A stretch of DNA of 64,000 bases from Edolisoma coerulescens. Taxonomy: Eukaryota > Chordata > Aves > Passeriformes > Campephagidae. Made by a program: the position numbers and the translations under genes. Positions 35,701 through 50,700 of this stretch are shown here, piece after piece; position 1 is the first letter of the stretch; the number at the start of each line of letters is the position of its first letter. The DNA is taken from contig VWZW01001414.1 in NCBI GenBank assembly GCA_013397115.1, forward strand, positions 705,166 to 769,165, given 5' to 3'. The notes under the pieces were generated by a model. It was not told where the DNA came from. It made no database searches and saw only the letters and a program-made list of their open reading frames with translations.

Positions 35701-38700
35701 TTTCAGGCAGTTTATTAATATTTTTTGCAAGTAATATTTGTCAGTGCGCCAGTATTTGCATATTATATTAGAAGTTGTTTTGCCAAGTGCTGGTTGGCAG
35801 GATGTCATGTTCCCTGCTTTCCATTTGGAGCTGTGAACTCTTCTGATTGTTTTATCTCTGAAAGGAATTAACGTTTGCTTTATTTTAGATCCTAGCTCTT
35901 GCAGGATGCACAGCATCTAAACTATCAGGGTCCTGTGCTCCAGGAGTGATTCCTCACTTTGTCACTGCCAGGAGCAAAAGCTGTTGTGCTGTTGTTTCAT
36001 CACCACAGCCCTGGTTCATGCCCAACACAAAGAGAACTGTCCATCTTGGAAACAGAGATAAATTTCCATGTCCATGTTTAACTTTGATTTGTAGTTACAT
36101 TTTTGCTCTGACCTCCTCCCACTGACTGTAAATCAGTAAGTGAAAAGCACACCGTGTACACGATCTGCAGTCAAGCATATGATACACTTGTAATTAATTG
36201 ACAGCATTCCTATATATGCTGGTAAAAAAGATTAATGCCCTTCTCAGGTCCACTTCCACACAGCCAGTGGGAGTTTCTTTTCTCTTGCATTCAGAATGCA
36301 AAAATATGAACCTAAGAGAGAATTCATTGAATGAGGAGCTGTGTGTGACATGCAAGACAATTCTGTCCTGAACTGCACTCTGTAGAACTCTGCTGGCTTT
36401 AGGTAAAGTGCTTTGTCTTACTCTCCCACTGAGTATTACAAGTCATTTTTGCATATGACATTCATATTTATGTGTCCTTTAACTGTGCTACCAGAGGACC
36501 AAATTACGTTAGAAAATTTAAACTGCTTTCTAGGGACTTCTAATAAAATTGTAAACTTGATGATTTGCTAAATTATATACAATATGGACAAAATGGCACA
36601 AGATGAAGTAAGGTTTTTTCTGGTCAGTAGATATCTAGGAGGGATGAGCCTGGCTTGGTAAGCCAGTACATTTTTCTGTTCTGGCAGTTGTTGCTTTGCT
36701 GCCTCATCTTCTTCAGCGAGTGAGTTAATAGTCAAAAATCTTCTTCATGTGGCCCCTTGTTCTGGAACTACAAAATTACATTGTCCTCTGTTGATATCTG
36801 AAATCCTGTCTGCCTCAGGAGAAAACGTGTTTTCCTCATCAGAAAATGAAAACATCCCATGACTACAAGTGCAGGAACCCTGGCAGCCTCAGTTGTGCTC
36901 CACATTCAATTAGGAATGACATCAGTAGACGTTGGGACCTTTTTGTTTTGCTGCTCGTGCTCTCCTGTAGTGGCTGCAGTCCTGGAATTGATGGTCCGTG
37001 GAAGGTTTTGCTGCCAGGAATGGGGGAAATATGCAAATATAATAATCTTCTGAATCATCTTATAGAAGGCATTGCTGTAGTCTGAGGCAGAAGTACAAAC
37101 CATCAAAACATGCAAATCACGTTTGTGTGAGTGACACAGTGAGGGTGTCCCTGTGCTTAAGTAGGGCATTACTCAAAATAGTACTATTCCAGCTTTCCAT
37201 GGGAAAGTACTTTCTGTTCAGTGAGATGTTTTCTTTCTCTACCTAGTCATCAAAAACACCATCAATCCCATTTCCAGTGAGGCAAGCTTCTGTGGAATGT
37301 GACATTTGTTGTTTCCCTTACCTGATAAGAGCTGTAGACCTAGATTTGTACAGAATGCAACACATACTTTTTTAAAAAAATATTTATTTATGCTTGAAAA
37401 AGGGCTTGTTCAGAAGAACTTGGCCCCAAAAATTTGATTTTCTGGCTAGATGCAAAAGAGGTAAATTCACTCCTTCTATAGTTTTCATGTACCTTAATGC
37501 GGAGAAGGAAATAGGAGTGAGTTTGTTGGAGTCATGATATAGAGTATATGGTTGGAAATAATTCAGAGGTAACCTCCTGCTGCTCTTTCTGTGTCTGTTG
37601 AAGAAAAGAACATTATTACAGCAGACAACTGTCAGATGAAATTTCAGAATTGATATATTACAGAAATAGAATATACTGTGCACATGCTACCAATTTAGTG
37701 AATGTTTTTGGTGGAAGTAACAATATAAATTAAAATCTATACAGGCTATAAGCATGTTATTCACCCAGCTGCCCTCCTAGACCTCCAGGCTTGATCTTCT
37801 TTCCTTTGCATGCATGGAATTTGTGCAGGCATCAAGAATTTAATGTCAGTGTATGAGGTGGCTGTCAAACAAGATCCAGTGAACAGAGGTGATGGCACTT
37901 TTTCCCCCTCAGTATCCAAAAGTGTAATTGCACATAAATGTGTCATTGCTTATCTGGATATAAAGAGAAGCTTTAAAATCTCACAGAACACAGGAACTAA
38001 TGTGTCATTTTTATGTTACTTTACATGGCTTCAGTTTGTGACCTGTAAAGTAAAATATTCTGATCCTTGGCATTTATTTTTTCAGTTTCTATGAGCTTAA
38101 CCATTTAGGATGATCCACCAGTTTGGTCTGAAGCACAGAATGGGGTGTATTCATGCAAGTATTAGTCCTGGTGTACTTGTCCTTCTGAACATCAAATTAA
38201 TAGTTTGAGTCACGGAGGTTAAAAGGAATTTCAAGTGCTGCTTTAATGAGGACAGACAGGAACATCTTTTGATACCTTGTACTGAATTTAAGCAGTTGCC
38301 TATCTGATATACTTTATAGTGGTGCCCGCTCCGCTTCCATAATTATGGGCCTGTCAGCATTTCCATTACTAACCCCTATATTACAGCTGAAAATATCACT
38401 CCAGGATGAAGTTTTGTACAAAGCCTTTCAGCTGTGAACGAAGAAGCTTTCAAAATTAATTTTGCTGCTTCTCCAATTTAAAAACTGAAGTTTTGCTGTT
38501 GCTTGCTCTACCCTGTATTAATGTCTTGTTTTCAGGAAAAAAACCTCACACGGTAAAAATACTGATGTTTGTTTCATGTAGCATGTATATAACACATTGA
38601 AAAGATAAGAACTGGAAGCTGAATGCTTTTATTTAACCACAAAAAAAAAGCACAAGCAGGAAGAAGTACATCTGCAAGCTGCCACTCTGAGCTCAGAGCC

Positions 38701-41700
38701 ACCTCACTTCATTTTCACCTGTCTGCAAAGATTTCAGTAGCCTGAACCCTTTTGCATAGATTCCAAAACAGCAGGGAATTATAATTTTGGTATCAATGTA
38801 GACAGATTTAAAAATCGTTATTTAAAAGTTGAAGTGCACTTAGAATTAGGAGGTGCCAAAATTATTGTTGCCCATACAGTTTTGGCTTGCCTGCTTTTTG
38901 AATATATTTTCCGTAAACTGGTTCCTGGAAAGGCTGGGTGAGGCTGGTGTGAACACCATGTTTTCATGATATAATTTTTTTGTCTTTTTTTCCAGTAACT
39001 CACTACCCATCTCTGAAGCTGGAACCAGTGTCTACCATGGTTTTGAGTGATGCTTATCACCAAAATGTCTGAATGTTTACTAAATATTAATCAATTTATT
39101 TTCATTACACTTTTGTAAATGAACAAATTCTGTAATTTTGCAGGTGACAAAAGTCTGTATTGAGACATAGTAGTTGAAAATATTCACCTTTTTTTGAGTA
39201 TTTAACACTTGGAGCTTGATTTTCCAGGGTGGAATTGGAAATACAGTTCTCATTGACTTTAGCACTGGCAATCTGGTAAATATTTAGCATTTCTCTGAAT
39301 CAGATCTCATGTCGAGTGGGGTACCCAGATGATGAAGAACAAGGGAATAGCAATTGCTTGTGAAGAATTTGGGATTAAATGATTTGCTTTGTGTTACCTA
39401 CGTTGCTTAAATGTTGTCATTCCTCATCCTTCTGCATCACAACCGGGCCCTGGTGCTGGTGATGCCCAGAGGATACGTGCTGATGTGGAGTCTTCACTTC
39501 ATATGACCTTGAGCTGGCACTGTTTTCCCTTCTCAGAATGTTTTTCAGCACTTCAGCAAATGGAGCAGAAGCCCTATGTACAATCATCCCCATTAGTATG
39601 CAACTGCCTCAAATAGGGAGAAAAAGTGGTACGTGATTATTTAATTGTGCCAGTGTTTAGGTACCCAAGTGCATTTATATCCAATCAGACACCCATCCCT
39701 TTCCACAGCTCCTGACTGCCTGGCTTTAAAAGCTGAGTAAGTTTTCCTTAAGCAGAGTTTTTGTTTGTAATTATTTTGGGGGATTTTGCAAACTTCTGAG
39801 AAAAAAAGAGCTTAACTGTCATAGAATCATAGAATGGTTTGGGTGGGAAAGGACCTTTAAAGGTCATCTGGTCCCACCCCCTGCCATGGGCAGGGCAATC
39901 ATGTGATGTGTGATCATCCGGCCTTATGTGAGCTGCTGGCTCTTATCGCCAGTGCTGGAACCTTGGGATGCACTGCACAGGCTGCTGCACTTGAGATAAT
40001 GGAGAGTAATGGATAAAATGAGCATTTAGAATGTACACAGTGCCATATGATAGAGGAGAATAAGCAATAGAAAAAAATCTGTGATAAAGAACATGAAAAA
40101 CATATATCCTAAATATAGTAGGATCTGTGAGAGTGTGCAGTAAGAACAGAGTATTTTGATAATTCTTCTGGAAAGCCCTAAAAAGCTTCTTTGAGAATAT
40201 GGAGCTGTATTTGCAAAGACTTAAATTTAAAGGTTTATATTTAGCCAAGGGATTTTCATGCATAAGTATTTATGCAAAGACTACATGTCTGTTGAATTTC
40301 AAGTCCCTTTCCTAGCTCCCTGTAGGCATAAGAGCCTTCCAAAGGAAAAAAATTCTGACATTTATTTCCAATACAATGAATCATTTTTATTTAATAACTG
40401 CTATTATTTTTACCAGCAACTGAAACTTTCCTGAGCCATTTTCATTGTGGCTTTCTGAGCCTAAAGTAGACACAGTAAAACGTCATGCAACTAAAATTCA
40501 GTGGAGTTTTTACCAGCAAGAGAACAATCTCTTTTAATGGCAGTTGTTAGCCAGTTAATGGCTGGTCATCTGTTACTTTCTCTGCTCATACTTTAGATAC
40601 AAATCTCTTCAATGTAAGTGCTTTATTTTCATATTACTGTTACTGATAGCATGAATTTTAAATACAATTCTGTTAACAGAAAAATATCACTACGTGTTTA
40701 CACAATACACTGCCTATGTCAGTGTTAAAATAAGTAGTTGATGGTAACATAAACTTGTGTTTTACTCAACTGGTAATGACCTGCTGCAGTATCAACATCA
40801 TTGTTAGCAATATAAACAAACAGTCAACTAGTAAATACACAACACATGCACTAAAGTGCCTTCATTGGAATTATTGTCAGAGCAGGACTGGATTAAGTCA
40901 AACTACCACTGCTTTTAATATTTTAGGCCAGATTCAACAAGACAGTGGCCGTCTTCAAGTCAAATACAGATCAGCAGGAGATGAGAGTGGTTATTTGGCT
41001 TCAGTTATAAGCTCCTTAATCTTTTGTTCCAAAAAAATAGCGATAAAACAAACGTTATAGTTAGCAGAAGCTAAGAGGGAGCCAAGGAATAAGGACAGTC
41101 CTGAGGGCAGTATTGGGTTGGTTATCTCCACCTGGATTACCTGCAAACATTGGCCTGAGTGTTGGAAACAATCTCACCAGGGGAGCACAGAGCAGTTCAG
41201 CCGAACGAGTCAGCCCACACTGAGCTCACCCTGCAGTCCGTGTCTGTGTTATTCATTATTTTCATCTTGTTTCACAGGTTAATTTTTTGATAGCTCTTAA
41301 AACTCATCTTCTTTCATCATCTTTTTCATACAACCTTCGAAACCACATCTAATCTTTCATTTCAAGAAAATTTAAGGCAGTTCCACTTCTTTGAGCTTCT
41401 CAATAACTATTCATACAAATCTTTAGGCTCATGGTGTTCTCTGAGAGGCTGTCTGAGATGAATTTCTTCTATCTTTTACTGTATTTCTGAAAGAATAAAA
41501 AGGATTTTTGTTCATCATTTAGAATTCTTGCAGGGGCAATTGCAATTTTAGGTATTTCAATGAAGTTGTTGTGACGCGTAGAAAATTATTTTGAGGATGA
41601 TACCCGCTGGTAACTGAGAATTCACTTAATGTCAGTTTTTCCTTCTGATGTCACTGGAAGAAGAAATGTCAGTCAAATGGCCTTAAGGAAACATTTGGTC

Positions 41701-44700
41701 TACGGATGAGAGGAGAGGCAAGCGTGTCTCTGCAACTTTCCCTTTGGGATTGCATTTCTAGACTTAAGAAAGTGCATATTGTGCTTCATTGTTGCCCTGA
41801 ATGTGTGTCCTCACAAAGATGGAACAGTGACGCCACAGTGACGTCTGCCAGTGACTCACGTGGCAAAGGTACTAAAATGCAGAAGCCCTTTCACATGATA
41901 CTGACTTCACAGGTGCCTCAGCTGCAAAGATAAAAGCATCCATTTTGTAAAGGTTGAGAGTTTTGTGATATGAATCTCACCAATAGATAGGATAGGAAAG
42001 GAAAGGAAAGGAAAGAAAAGTCTCTAAAAATGGAATGGCAAGGAATAGTGTAATATTTCAGCCCTGCAGGATGGCCTTTAATAGTAAGTGGAAAACCAAT
42101 GCTAGTTTGACCTTCCTGTTGTAATGAAATTACTGAATTATCCTTTCATGTCCACAGATCAAAAAAAAAAGAGAGCAACTTGATCGTTCATAGTCATTTA
42201 TTCATATGAATGACCTTTAGCCATTCTGGCTGTCTTTGTGTCAGGGAAATCAGTTGTCCAATAGTTGGGGCTGTCAGGGCTTTGTGGCACCGTCAAGGAC
42301 TGGAATAACTATATAAATAGCCAGCCTCGAATTCAAACCTTCTGGCTATAGAAGAGCATATTGTGTCTCTGTAGCATGCATCAGGGCTGAGAGGAAAAAT
42401 GGAAGGTCTTTTTTTAAGAAAAAAAAGCCTTCCCAAACTAAGGCAGCTACAGCAAGTTTGGGTCTCCAGTTTGTGACTTCCGGCACCAGAAACGAAGTGA
42501 CTTTCAGGGTGATCTGCAGTCAGTGTGTTCTGTACCAGTCCTGTGCTCAGTGCTGCTCAAGCAGTTTCCTAAATTTTGTCAGGAGGCCACCAAGAACCAT
42601 CAGATCCATAATGCTGCATAGTCATCCTTGTTCTCTCTACCCTATTTCACCCATAAAAAAAGAAATAGAGGAAGGTGGAAAACTGCCATGAGAGTTGAAT
42701 CTGCTAGATTTGTACCTTTGGGGGAACTGTGGGGCATATTTGCTACATGAGGAATTTTCTGGCCTTCATTAAGGCAGCATCAACGGGTAATACAGGAAAT
42801 ACCATATGAACCCAAGGTTGAAACTCACACTTCATTTTCTCTCTTCCACACGCTGTAATTCAGGTGCTAGAATGCAAGTCTTTTATTTGTTCTCAGTAGC
42901 TCAGGAAGAACTGGGCAATGGGAATCCTCTGAGATGTGAAAGAAGAGCCCTGACCCGTCACTAAATCCAATTGAATTAAACACACAGTTTGCCCTTTTGG
43001 AAGGCCTCTTTGGCTGTCAGATCTAAGCTTTTGTGTTCTCTGTTGATGGTCATTATGTGTTTGTGTGTTAGAAATTATTGGAAGAATGAGAAAATAAAGC
43101 AATAATCAGTCATGCTTGCCAGACTCTGTAGCTTTAAAGTCACTATGTGCCATGGGAAAATGACATGAAAACTCTTGTCATCCAGCAGCCCTGAATACAA
43201 CCTTGCATCTTTCCTTGCCCTAAAAGAACTTTGTTTACAACACTAACTTCTCTTCTGTGTTTAGGCCCCACTTTAAACATCTTAAATATTTGTTCAATAG
43301 TAATTATTGATTTTGCAGTTTGAATTTCAAGAAACAAGTTGGAATAAAAAGTTTTCTTTTGATTTTTTCATTTCCCCCCCTTTTTGGCATTAAATATTAT
43401 TTTTAAGGCCACTGCATCATCTGTTCTATTTTTTTGTATACCTGGGCTGCTTTTTCTTTTCTAAAGTAACTTCATTTATGCATGTTATTTGTTCATTTGG
43501 TGTGAGTTATTGGTGATCCAGATTATATCAGGTGGCTGTGGAGCTAACTCAGTGTCATGACAAGAGAATGGGCACATGACAGGTTTAGTATGGTCAACTA
43601 GAGTATACAGTGTACAAAGAACATAGTATATAGTGAAACAAATTCAGTACATCAACATTGTGTGCGTGGATGGATCCCCCTGGAAGTGCCAGATCTCTTC
43701 CCACGTATTGCCCTACTTGTCAGCATTTGTGCTCACAGCAAGATGACCATTTGGCTCCAACAGAAGTAACACTGTGAGCTTCCCACAGAGCCAAACTGGT
43801 GGCTGCCTCTCAGTGACAGTTGTGACCAGTTGAGACAGCAAATTGCTCATTGCCATCCTTTCACTCAAAGAGTAGAATTAGATGCATTAATTTATTTGGG
43901 TTTAACTAATTGTCTGCAGCCTGGATAGAAGAAAATATTAAAGAAGCACTGTTTAGGCTGGTTGTCTGTGGTGGCTTTGCTAATCCAAGATTGGGAAGTA
44001 GGTGTATCAGGTGCTGAGGATCAAGGAAGGTGCAGCTGAGGAATATCCCTGCTCTGCTGCTCCACTGTGTAGCTTTAATTTGTGTGTCTGAGGTGCTGGA
44101 GGCAGTTCAGCCGTGGCAGTGAGGAATTCGGAGTGCCCAGATGGTTATCTGCTTCTCAGGAGAATCCTGCAGTCCATACAGAGCACAAGGCAAAACAACC
44201 ACAAAAAAAAAAAGAGAAATAGAGAATTTATGTTTCCAGGTTGGATAATTAACCATTAACATTCCTTTTTATTATATGTATTCATTGTGTGAATGAGTGT
44301 GAGAGACAGAGGAATGGAATTTCTGAAGGTTAACAAGTGGCTGGAAGGTGACAGTGTGGATTCTGTGGGAGCAGTTTGCCATGAGCTCCCACTAAAGCTG
44401 TTCCCTGAACTACTCAGCTAAAATCTTCCTAGTCAAGCTCCCAGGCCCTGCATAAAATACCACATGTTAGAGGTTTCCACGTTTTGGGAACACCTATCAG
44501 GTAGTGTGACATCCCCTCCCTCCCTTTCCACCCTAAAAGTTTTCAAATAAGGGAGAGAGATTTAAAACAAATCTGAGAAACTGTCTATGAGAGCACTTGA
44601 TTTGTTAGTGAGGAAATTCTTCAACAGGCATTTGCCCAGCCTTTGAGCTGGAGAAATCCCTGAGTATTCCCATTAAAGCACAGCATCATCTGGTTAACAA

Positions 44701-47700
44701 AGCTGACAGTTCATAAAGTTTTTAGAATAAAAAATTTTGTCATAAAAATGTTTCAGAGTCACGAGCCTGTAGAAATAGTAGAAACAATCTAAACCACTAT
44801 TAAAAGCAATGTTTTAACTTAAAAGTAATGCAGATATGTACTGCTATAAATGTTTGACTGAACCACATGCATTTAAAAGTATGTTAGACTAAAATTAAAT
44901 TACTGACCAACCCATGAGACCTGTTTGGGGATGGACATTTTTAGTGAGTTTCATTCATATTTTAGTATTTTCTTCCATCTTTTTCCTTAATTATACCTTT
45001 TTGTGTTTCCCAAGGAGTAATTTACAGGCACGTATGTCAAAGATTTCTCTAAGTTTGTCTGAATTCTTTATTTTTATGAAAAGTAATAAAGAAGGTCAAG
45101 CTGCGTTGCCATGCAACAAGTTTGTGGTCTTGCTGTCTGCTCTTTCTGCATGCTATAAAAAAATCAAAAATGTAGGAGATAAAGAGCTTTCATTGGGTTG
45201 CCATTGCTGCAGCAACCACTTCCTCTCTGAGTCTGAACCAATGACAGGAGCGTTTGGGGAGTAGAAGGCCCTGGGCAGCAGGAAAGGAAGCAATGATCTC
45301 TTTGTAACTGTATTTTTAGACTCTGGTGAGGAGGGCTTTTTTGTTCAGCTTGTGTGTGTGTGGTTTTTCTTTAGAGTTTTGTCAATTATTGAGCTCTACA
45401 GCAGAATGCTTTAGATTAATTCTCTGGCTTTTTCCAAACCCAGCTTTTTACAGGGTGTGTGCATTTCAGGTCTTTGAGCTACATGTTTTCCATTTCAAAC
45501 ACGTGTCTTAGATAGCAGATTGCAGCCCGGAGTACGCACGTACGCGGTGCTCGCGTCTGTCTCAGAGCACTGTGCTGGTCTGAGGGACTGCAGGAAGAAA
45601 ACCAGGTTCTCTATACAGAATTCTTATCTATTTATACATTCTGTTGTTAGGGTTTTCAGCTCTATTCCCTGGTGCTACTGTACACCGTGAACTCTTATAC
45701 CCAAAGGAGACGTTCCAAGTGACGCAGCTGGCTCTAACTAATGAGGAAGTGGTTAACTGGAGTAGGGAGTGCAGGAAAGCTGTTTGTTCACTTACGTACA
45801 AAGATCTCTGGAGTCAACAGGAGAGGCTTTCCATTGGACTCAACAGGATCTGTTCCAGCTGAAGTGGCCTTTTGGAAACTTCTTTGTACTTGGAAGTTTC
45901 CAAAAGGCCACAGCACAAAACAAAATTCTCGTGGTGGAAAGAAAGATGTTCTCACTTAGAGGTATTGAGGAATTGATTTATCTGTTACTGATGATATACA
46001 AGGTACTTCAGAAGGGTGCACAGTTCAGCACAGAACCAGGAGCTGCTCATTCTTCCACTGTTCCTGGTGGTCATTACTGCTGGTTTTGGTATCCAAAGGG
46101 GTAAGGCAAGGATATCTGTCCTAGAAGGGTTTTTTTAGTTCCCTGGTGCACTCCATTTGTGCCCCTGGATTCTCTGAGATGCTGATATCTGCACTGATAA
46201 ATTGCCAGCTGTGACTTACAGCCCCTGCATAATCAGACTGTAGGTAGCTCTGTGGAATATAGAGATATGTATTTGTTGTATGAGCTTGAGAAGCTATATC
46301 CCATTTTGCCCAAACATTATCACCCTCTCTAATCTTCCTAAGTATGATGAACCCACGTAAATCTTCTGCATTGACTAAAATCTGCAGGTTGTAGTTTCCT
46401 GCACCTCCCTCTTCACTGTTTCCAGGTTCTGTCCCAGAGGAGATGCTGGTTGTGTTTGTGTAGTGTTCTAGACTTCCCTTACAGAGCACTAAAACCAGGT
46501 AAGCACTGGTGGAATGCCTAATGCTGTGACCCCATCTGTCTAAAACATGTGGAGACCATATAGCTTCTCATTCCTGGCTTATGATAAAATTGAATTAAGC
46601 CTATAGAGTTCCTTGTCAGGAATTCTTTGCCTTCATCCTCCCTTTAGTGTACATGTGGTATTGAAGGAATGTCTGCTCTGGAAGCTTTGTAGCCTGTCAG
46701 TCAGTCAGGAATGTGGTCCTTCCTGGAAATTTTGCTTCTACTTACGTAAGAGCTTCTGTTCTGTGTAGTGCTGGAAGGCAGCAATTCTGCTCATCTGTAC
46801 ATTGTCAAAGAACTTGCACCTTCAAGGTGGAGAAGTTTGAAATGAAAGGTTGTGTGCTCTAAGTCTAGACGAAGACATGAGCACCCTGACCCCTCCGGCG
46901 TGTGCACCCCCACGTGTCACAGCTGCTTTTTGTTCTGCAGCAAAACCCAAGTTTCCTGCCTGAGAGTTTATTTGGCTGCAGTTTTGATTTTCCGTATGTC
47001 AGTAGCAGGCAAACAGATTTCTCCCCTAATGTGCTCCCAACATTTATTACAGATTCGTGCATGTAAAAAAGGTTCGTGCATAGGTACAAAAGTAGTAAGT
47101 TCCTATGGTAGTGATTCATTTCGACATGGGGGGATTTTGTCACAGATGTGTAGAATAGGTACTTAAATTGCAAACGTTTGTTCTAATTAACTAAAATGGA
47201 AAAATTATATCTTCTTTCACTACTAGTTTTGAGACTTCAGTGTATCTCAAAAATCTGGGGAGACAAGTATGTCTTCATTTCCTTCTTATGCAATTGCTCT
47301 CGTGTGCTTCCTTCCATCAGATGACTTCAGATAATCTTAATATTTTCATCATCCTGATCCCTGGATTAGATGCAGAGATGCAGGAGTGACCTTAACTATT
47401 TACAGACCCTGGATTCTTTGTAACATTATTTTTATCTACAGGATGTAGGAATAAAACAAGTGCATTTTAAAATTTAAATTGAAGTCAGTTTTATTTTAGA
47501 AGATCAGAAAGTAGGATGAAGTATTTGTGATAATCAAATGAAATATCCTGGACTGGGAATATATTTTTATTTCATTGTAAGTAGCAAAAAAATTTCACTT
47601 TCTTCTGAATAAATTTTCAGAAGGCAGACTGGATTTGTCTTGCTCAGCTTGTTACTACTAAGTACTAAATTCTGATGCTGTTTTATTCGTTGTAGATTGT

Positions 47701-50700
47701 GCATACTAAGAAAGTTCTCATTTTTTCATATTTGTAAGCAGAATTATATTGCCTAAAATGCGTTGTAAGGAACTTGCTTGCCAAAAAATGTAATTGCAGA
47801 ATTATTCCCTGCTGTGATTCTGACAAAGTTTATGGAATCCTTTGTAGTCTCTTTGGTGCTTCTAAACTCAAAGTTTACTCAAATTTTTTTCTGAAAACAT
47901 TGACTTCTCTGCACTTGGAAGATGATGGTGTTGGTGTGAGAGAGATTTTTATAAGTCATAAAAATGAGTAATTACAGAAGAAGAGTAATTAGAGAAAAGG
48001 AGCCTGAGGGGAAAGAAGTTCTACTTAAACATTAAGCAAATACCATTAGCCATGCAAAAAGAGAAAATAATTTCTAAAAGCATGAATAGATGCACACGTG
48101 TTTGGTCCATTTATAGTTAAAGATAAACCTACCTCTCAAGTCCATTTCTGCACTTCATTGAATTTTGAAAGGGTCAAAGGATGCATGAAACTCTGAATAC
48201 TCCCGGTTTAAACTGAACTGAATTAAAATAACTAAGTTTTTTAAATCCTGTACTTCAGAGAAGTCAGCCTTCCTGTTCAAAGCCAGCTTTGCAGCCCAGC
48301 CCTTTGACACATTGTGTGACTGGCTTGGCCACAGCACGTCCCAGCTCTGGCCATCTAAAATGTGTTTAATATGCGTGGCACACGAGTTCGTTTCCTCTCT
48401 TTTTTCCCCCCAAATCCTGTTTGTTTTAGTGGAAAAACAGGTAACAGCTTTTGCTGTCAGGTTTAATAGAGCAAGCTTCCCCATCACCATCACTGGTCCG
48501 TGGAGAATGTTACATTTCACTGTGAGTGAAATAGAGTCCTGTGTCACCCCATGTGTGTGTGTGCCTGCTGCTGGAAAGAGGTTGGTGACAGGGATCAAGA
48601 AGAATGCCCACGCTTTTCCATTCTGACTTTTCTTGGAATATCTCAAATGGAAACAGTGTTTTCCTGGAATATCAGGAAAAAGAGTTTATGTCACTGAAAA
48701 ACCTTTAGTAACCTCTACAAAAATTATGTTGCAGTTTTACTTCATTTTACTGCATTCTGAGTTCAAATTTTAAGATATTTACTGAACAGCTCCTTGAGCT
48801 TCGGGCTTTAAATTAACAACAGTCTCATGAATGAATTGTGGCAAACAAGTAAAATGTGGTTTTGCCTTAGAAAAAGCTTCAGTAATGTTGGATAGTTATC
48901 AAACTGATTGTGCACTGCAAGGCAGAGTGGACTGTGCATGAAAAGCAGGAAGCTGGAATCAAGGCAGGGCATGTTTGCAGACAATCAGAGCAGGTACTCA
49001 GAAACAGGGCTGAGAAGATGTGGAGGGTGGTCAGTGTGCAGGACTGACAGACTGCTCAAGAGACACAGTAAGTCCCTTTTAGCCGTTCCTTATGTGCACA
49101 GGGGACTTTTGAGACAGCCTCCGGAAATGTATCTGCATTCCTTGCAGGAAATACATGGATAAATCTACATAATAGAATATTATCAGTATTTATGTACAAA
49201 GCACATAGTGTACACGGTTGAAAAATGTAACCAGCTGACTCACTGTAAAATATTGTTAATAAAAACTGATTCTTAAAAATTGTATGAGCTTGTACACTCC
49301 AGATAAACAGCTGGCTTTTTTCAATAGCACAGCTGGTGTAGAAGCATAAAATGATTACAATTTGAACAGGACATGAACTATATTTGGCAAACCATTTGCA
49401 TGAAAGCTGAACATTTGCAACTTAATTTTCATTTATTTTAATTTTCATTGTACACCTATTAACCAAAGATCTGGACCTGCTCCTATTGGTTTCAGTATCA
49501 CTTTTTTAGTTGTAAGCCATTATGTGCCAGGGTATTGCAAACTTAAGAGTAGGCAATGTTTCTTTAGCTGGAAATACCAGAGGAGGATACTGACTTTCAA
49601 CATCCAATGTGTCATTGCTGAACTCTCATTCACGGGAATTTAGGCAGATAAAGTGTCTTAAGGATGTAATTTCTTCCTTGAAAAGGCAAAGCAAACATGA
49701 AAGCAGTAAGAATGGCACTTCACAGCATGCAAAAGTCAACCGTTCCCACTGCAACTGTTTGTTTGTGAGGCTACAAAAGCATGTTCCCATGAATTTGGGC
49801 AGCAGTAAAGAATACTGCTGATGCAAGTCAGCAGATGTGTAGTGCTTTGTGATTCACAGATGCGTGCAGGAATTAGTTGAGAGAAAAATTTCAAGCTCAA
49901 CTCTAAACTCTGACTGGTCAGATTCTTTATATATTACTGCAGGAAGTGACATTTATACCACCAAATAATTTGCATGATTTTCTGGGGCCTCTAATCACAA
50001 CAGTGAATCATACTAACATTTCGATTTTAGGACCTAGATGTTTGGTGTTATTCCTTGATTGACCTTTTGTATAGATAAAAACAGGTTTCCTTTTGAGGAC
50101 AGTAATTTAGAAGTCTACCTTTGCTCCTGCACCTACTTTCTTGTATTTGTGCCTCGGGGACAGCCATTTAAAATACCAGTTCATAAAAACTTCTTTGCAC
50201 TTAGGATGTTTCTGCATGACAAAGAGAATGCAGTGCAAAGGTGCCTGGTTTGCTCTAAACAGCTTAGAAACAAGAAGTCAAACAATATGTTAGTGCAGAC
50301 TCCACACTGCTGTTTGGCCAGGCTAAAGGAGATTTAGGGTCAGGTCAGCAGGCTGGGGATCTCTGCACAGCACTGCACTGGGCTGGAAGAACACCCCCCT
50401 TCTGCCTTCTCTGTTTACTGTCCATGCTTTCCTTGCAGAATTTCCCAAGCAGTCGAACCCAGCAGTCCTCTTTTCACAGGACTCTAGCCTACAATGTCAT
50501 TATTTTACCAGGAAAATCACTGTTTTAGAAATATAAACCACTACTTTCACACTGGTAAGTTCTGCTACATAAGAGGGACTTCCAAGTTCAAATTTACAGT
50601 GAGTTTATTTTCTTCCTGCTTTCTTTCCTGCCTCTCTAGGAAAAAAGGATTATTTCAGTGGCAAGTTTTCTTACTCTGCAGTGATTACAAGTCTGACTGA

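Noticed and set aside
37030..37115. Two octamer-like ATGCAAAT sites
   Set aside because: Such motifs are frequent in AT-rich introns; two within about 90 bases is not enough to call an enhancer.
48155..48646. 163-codon minus-strand open frame in PITPNC1 intron 1
   Set aside because: No domain or motif recognised, no promoter or polyadenylation context; chance open frame.
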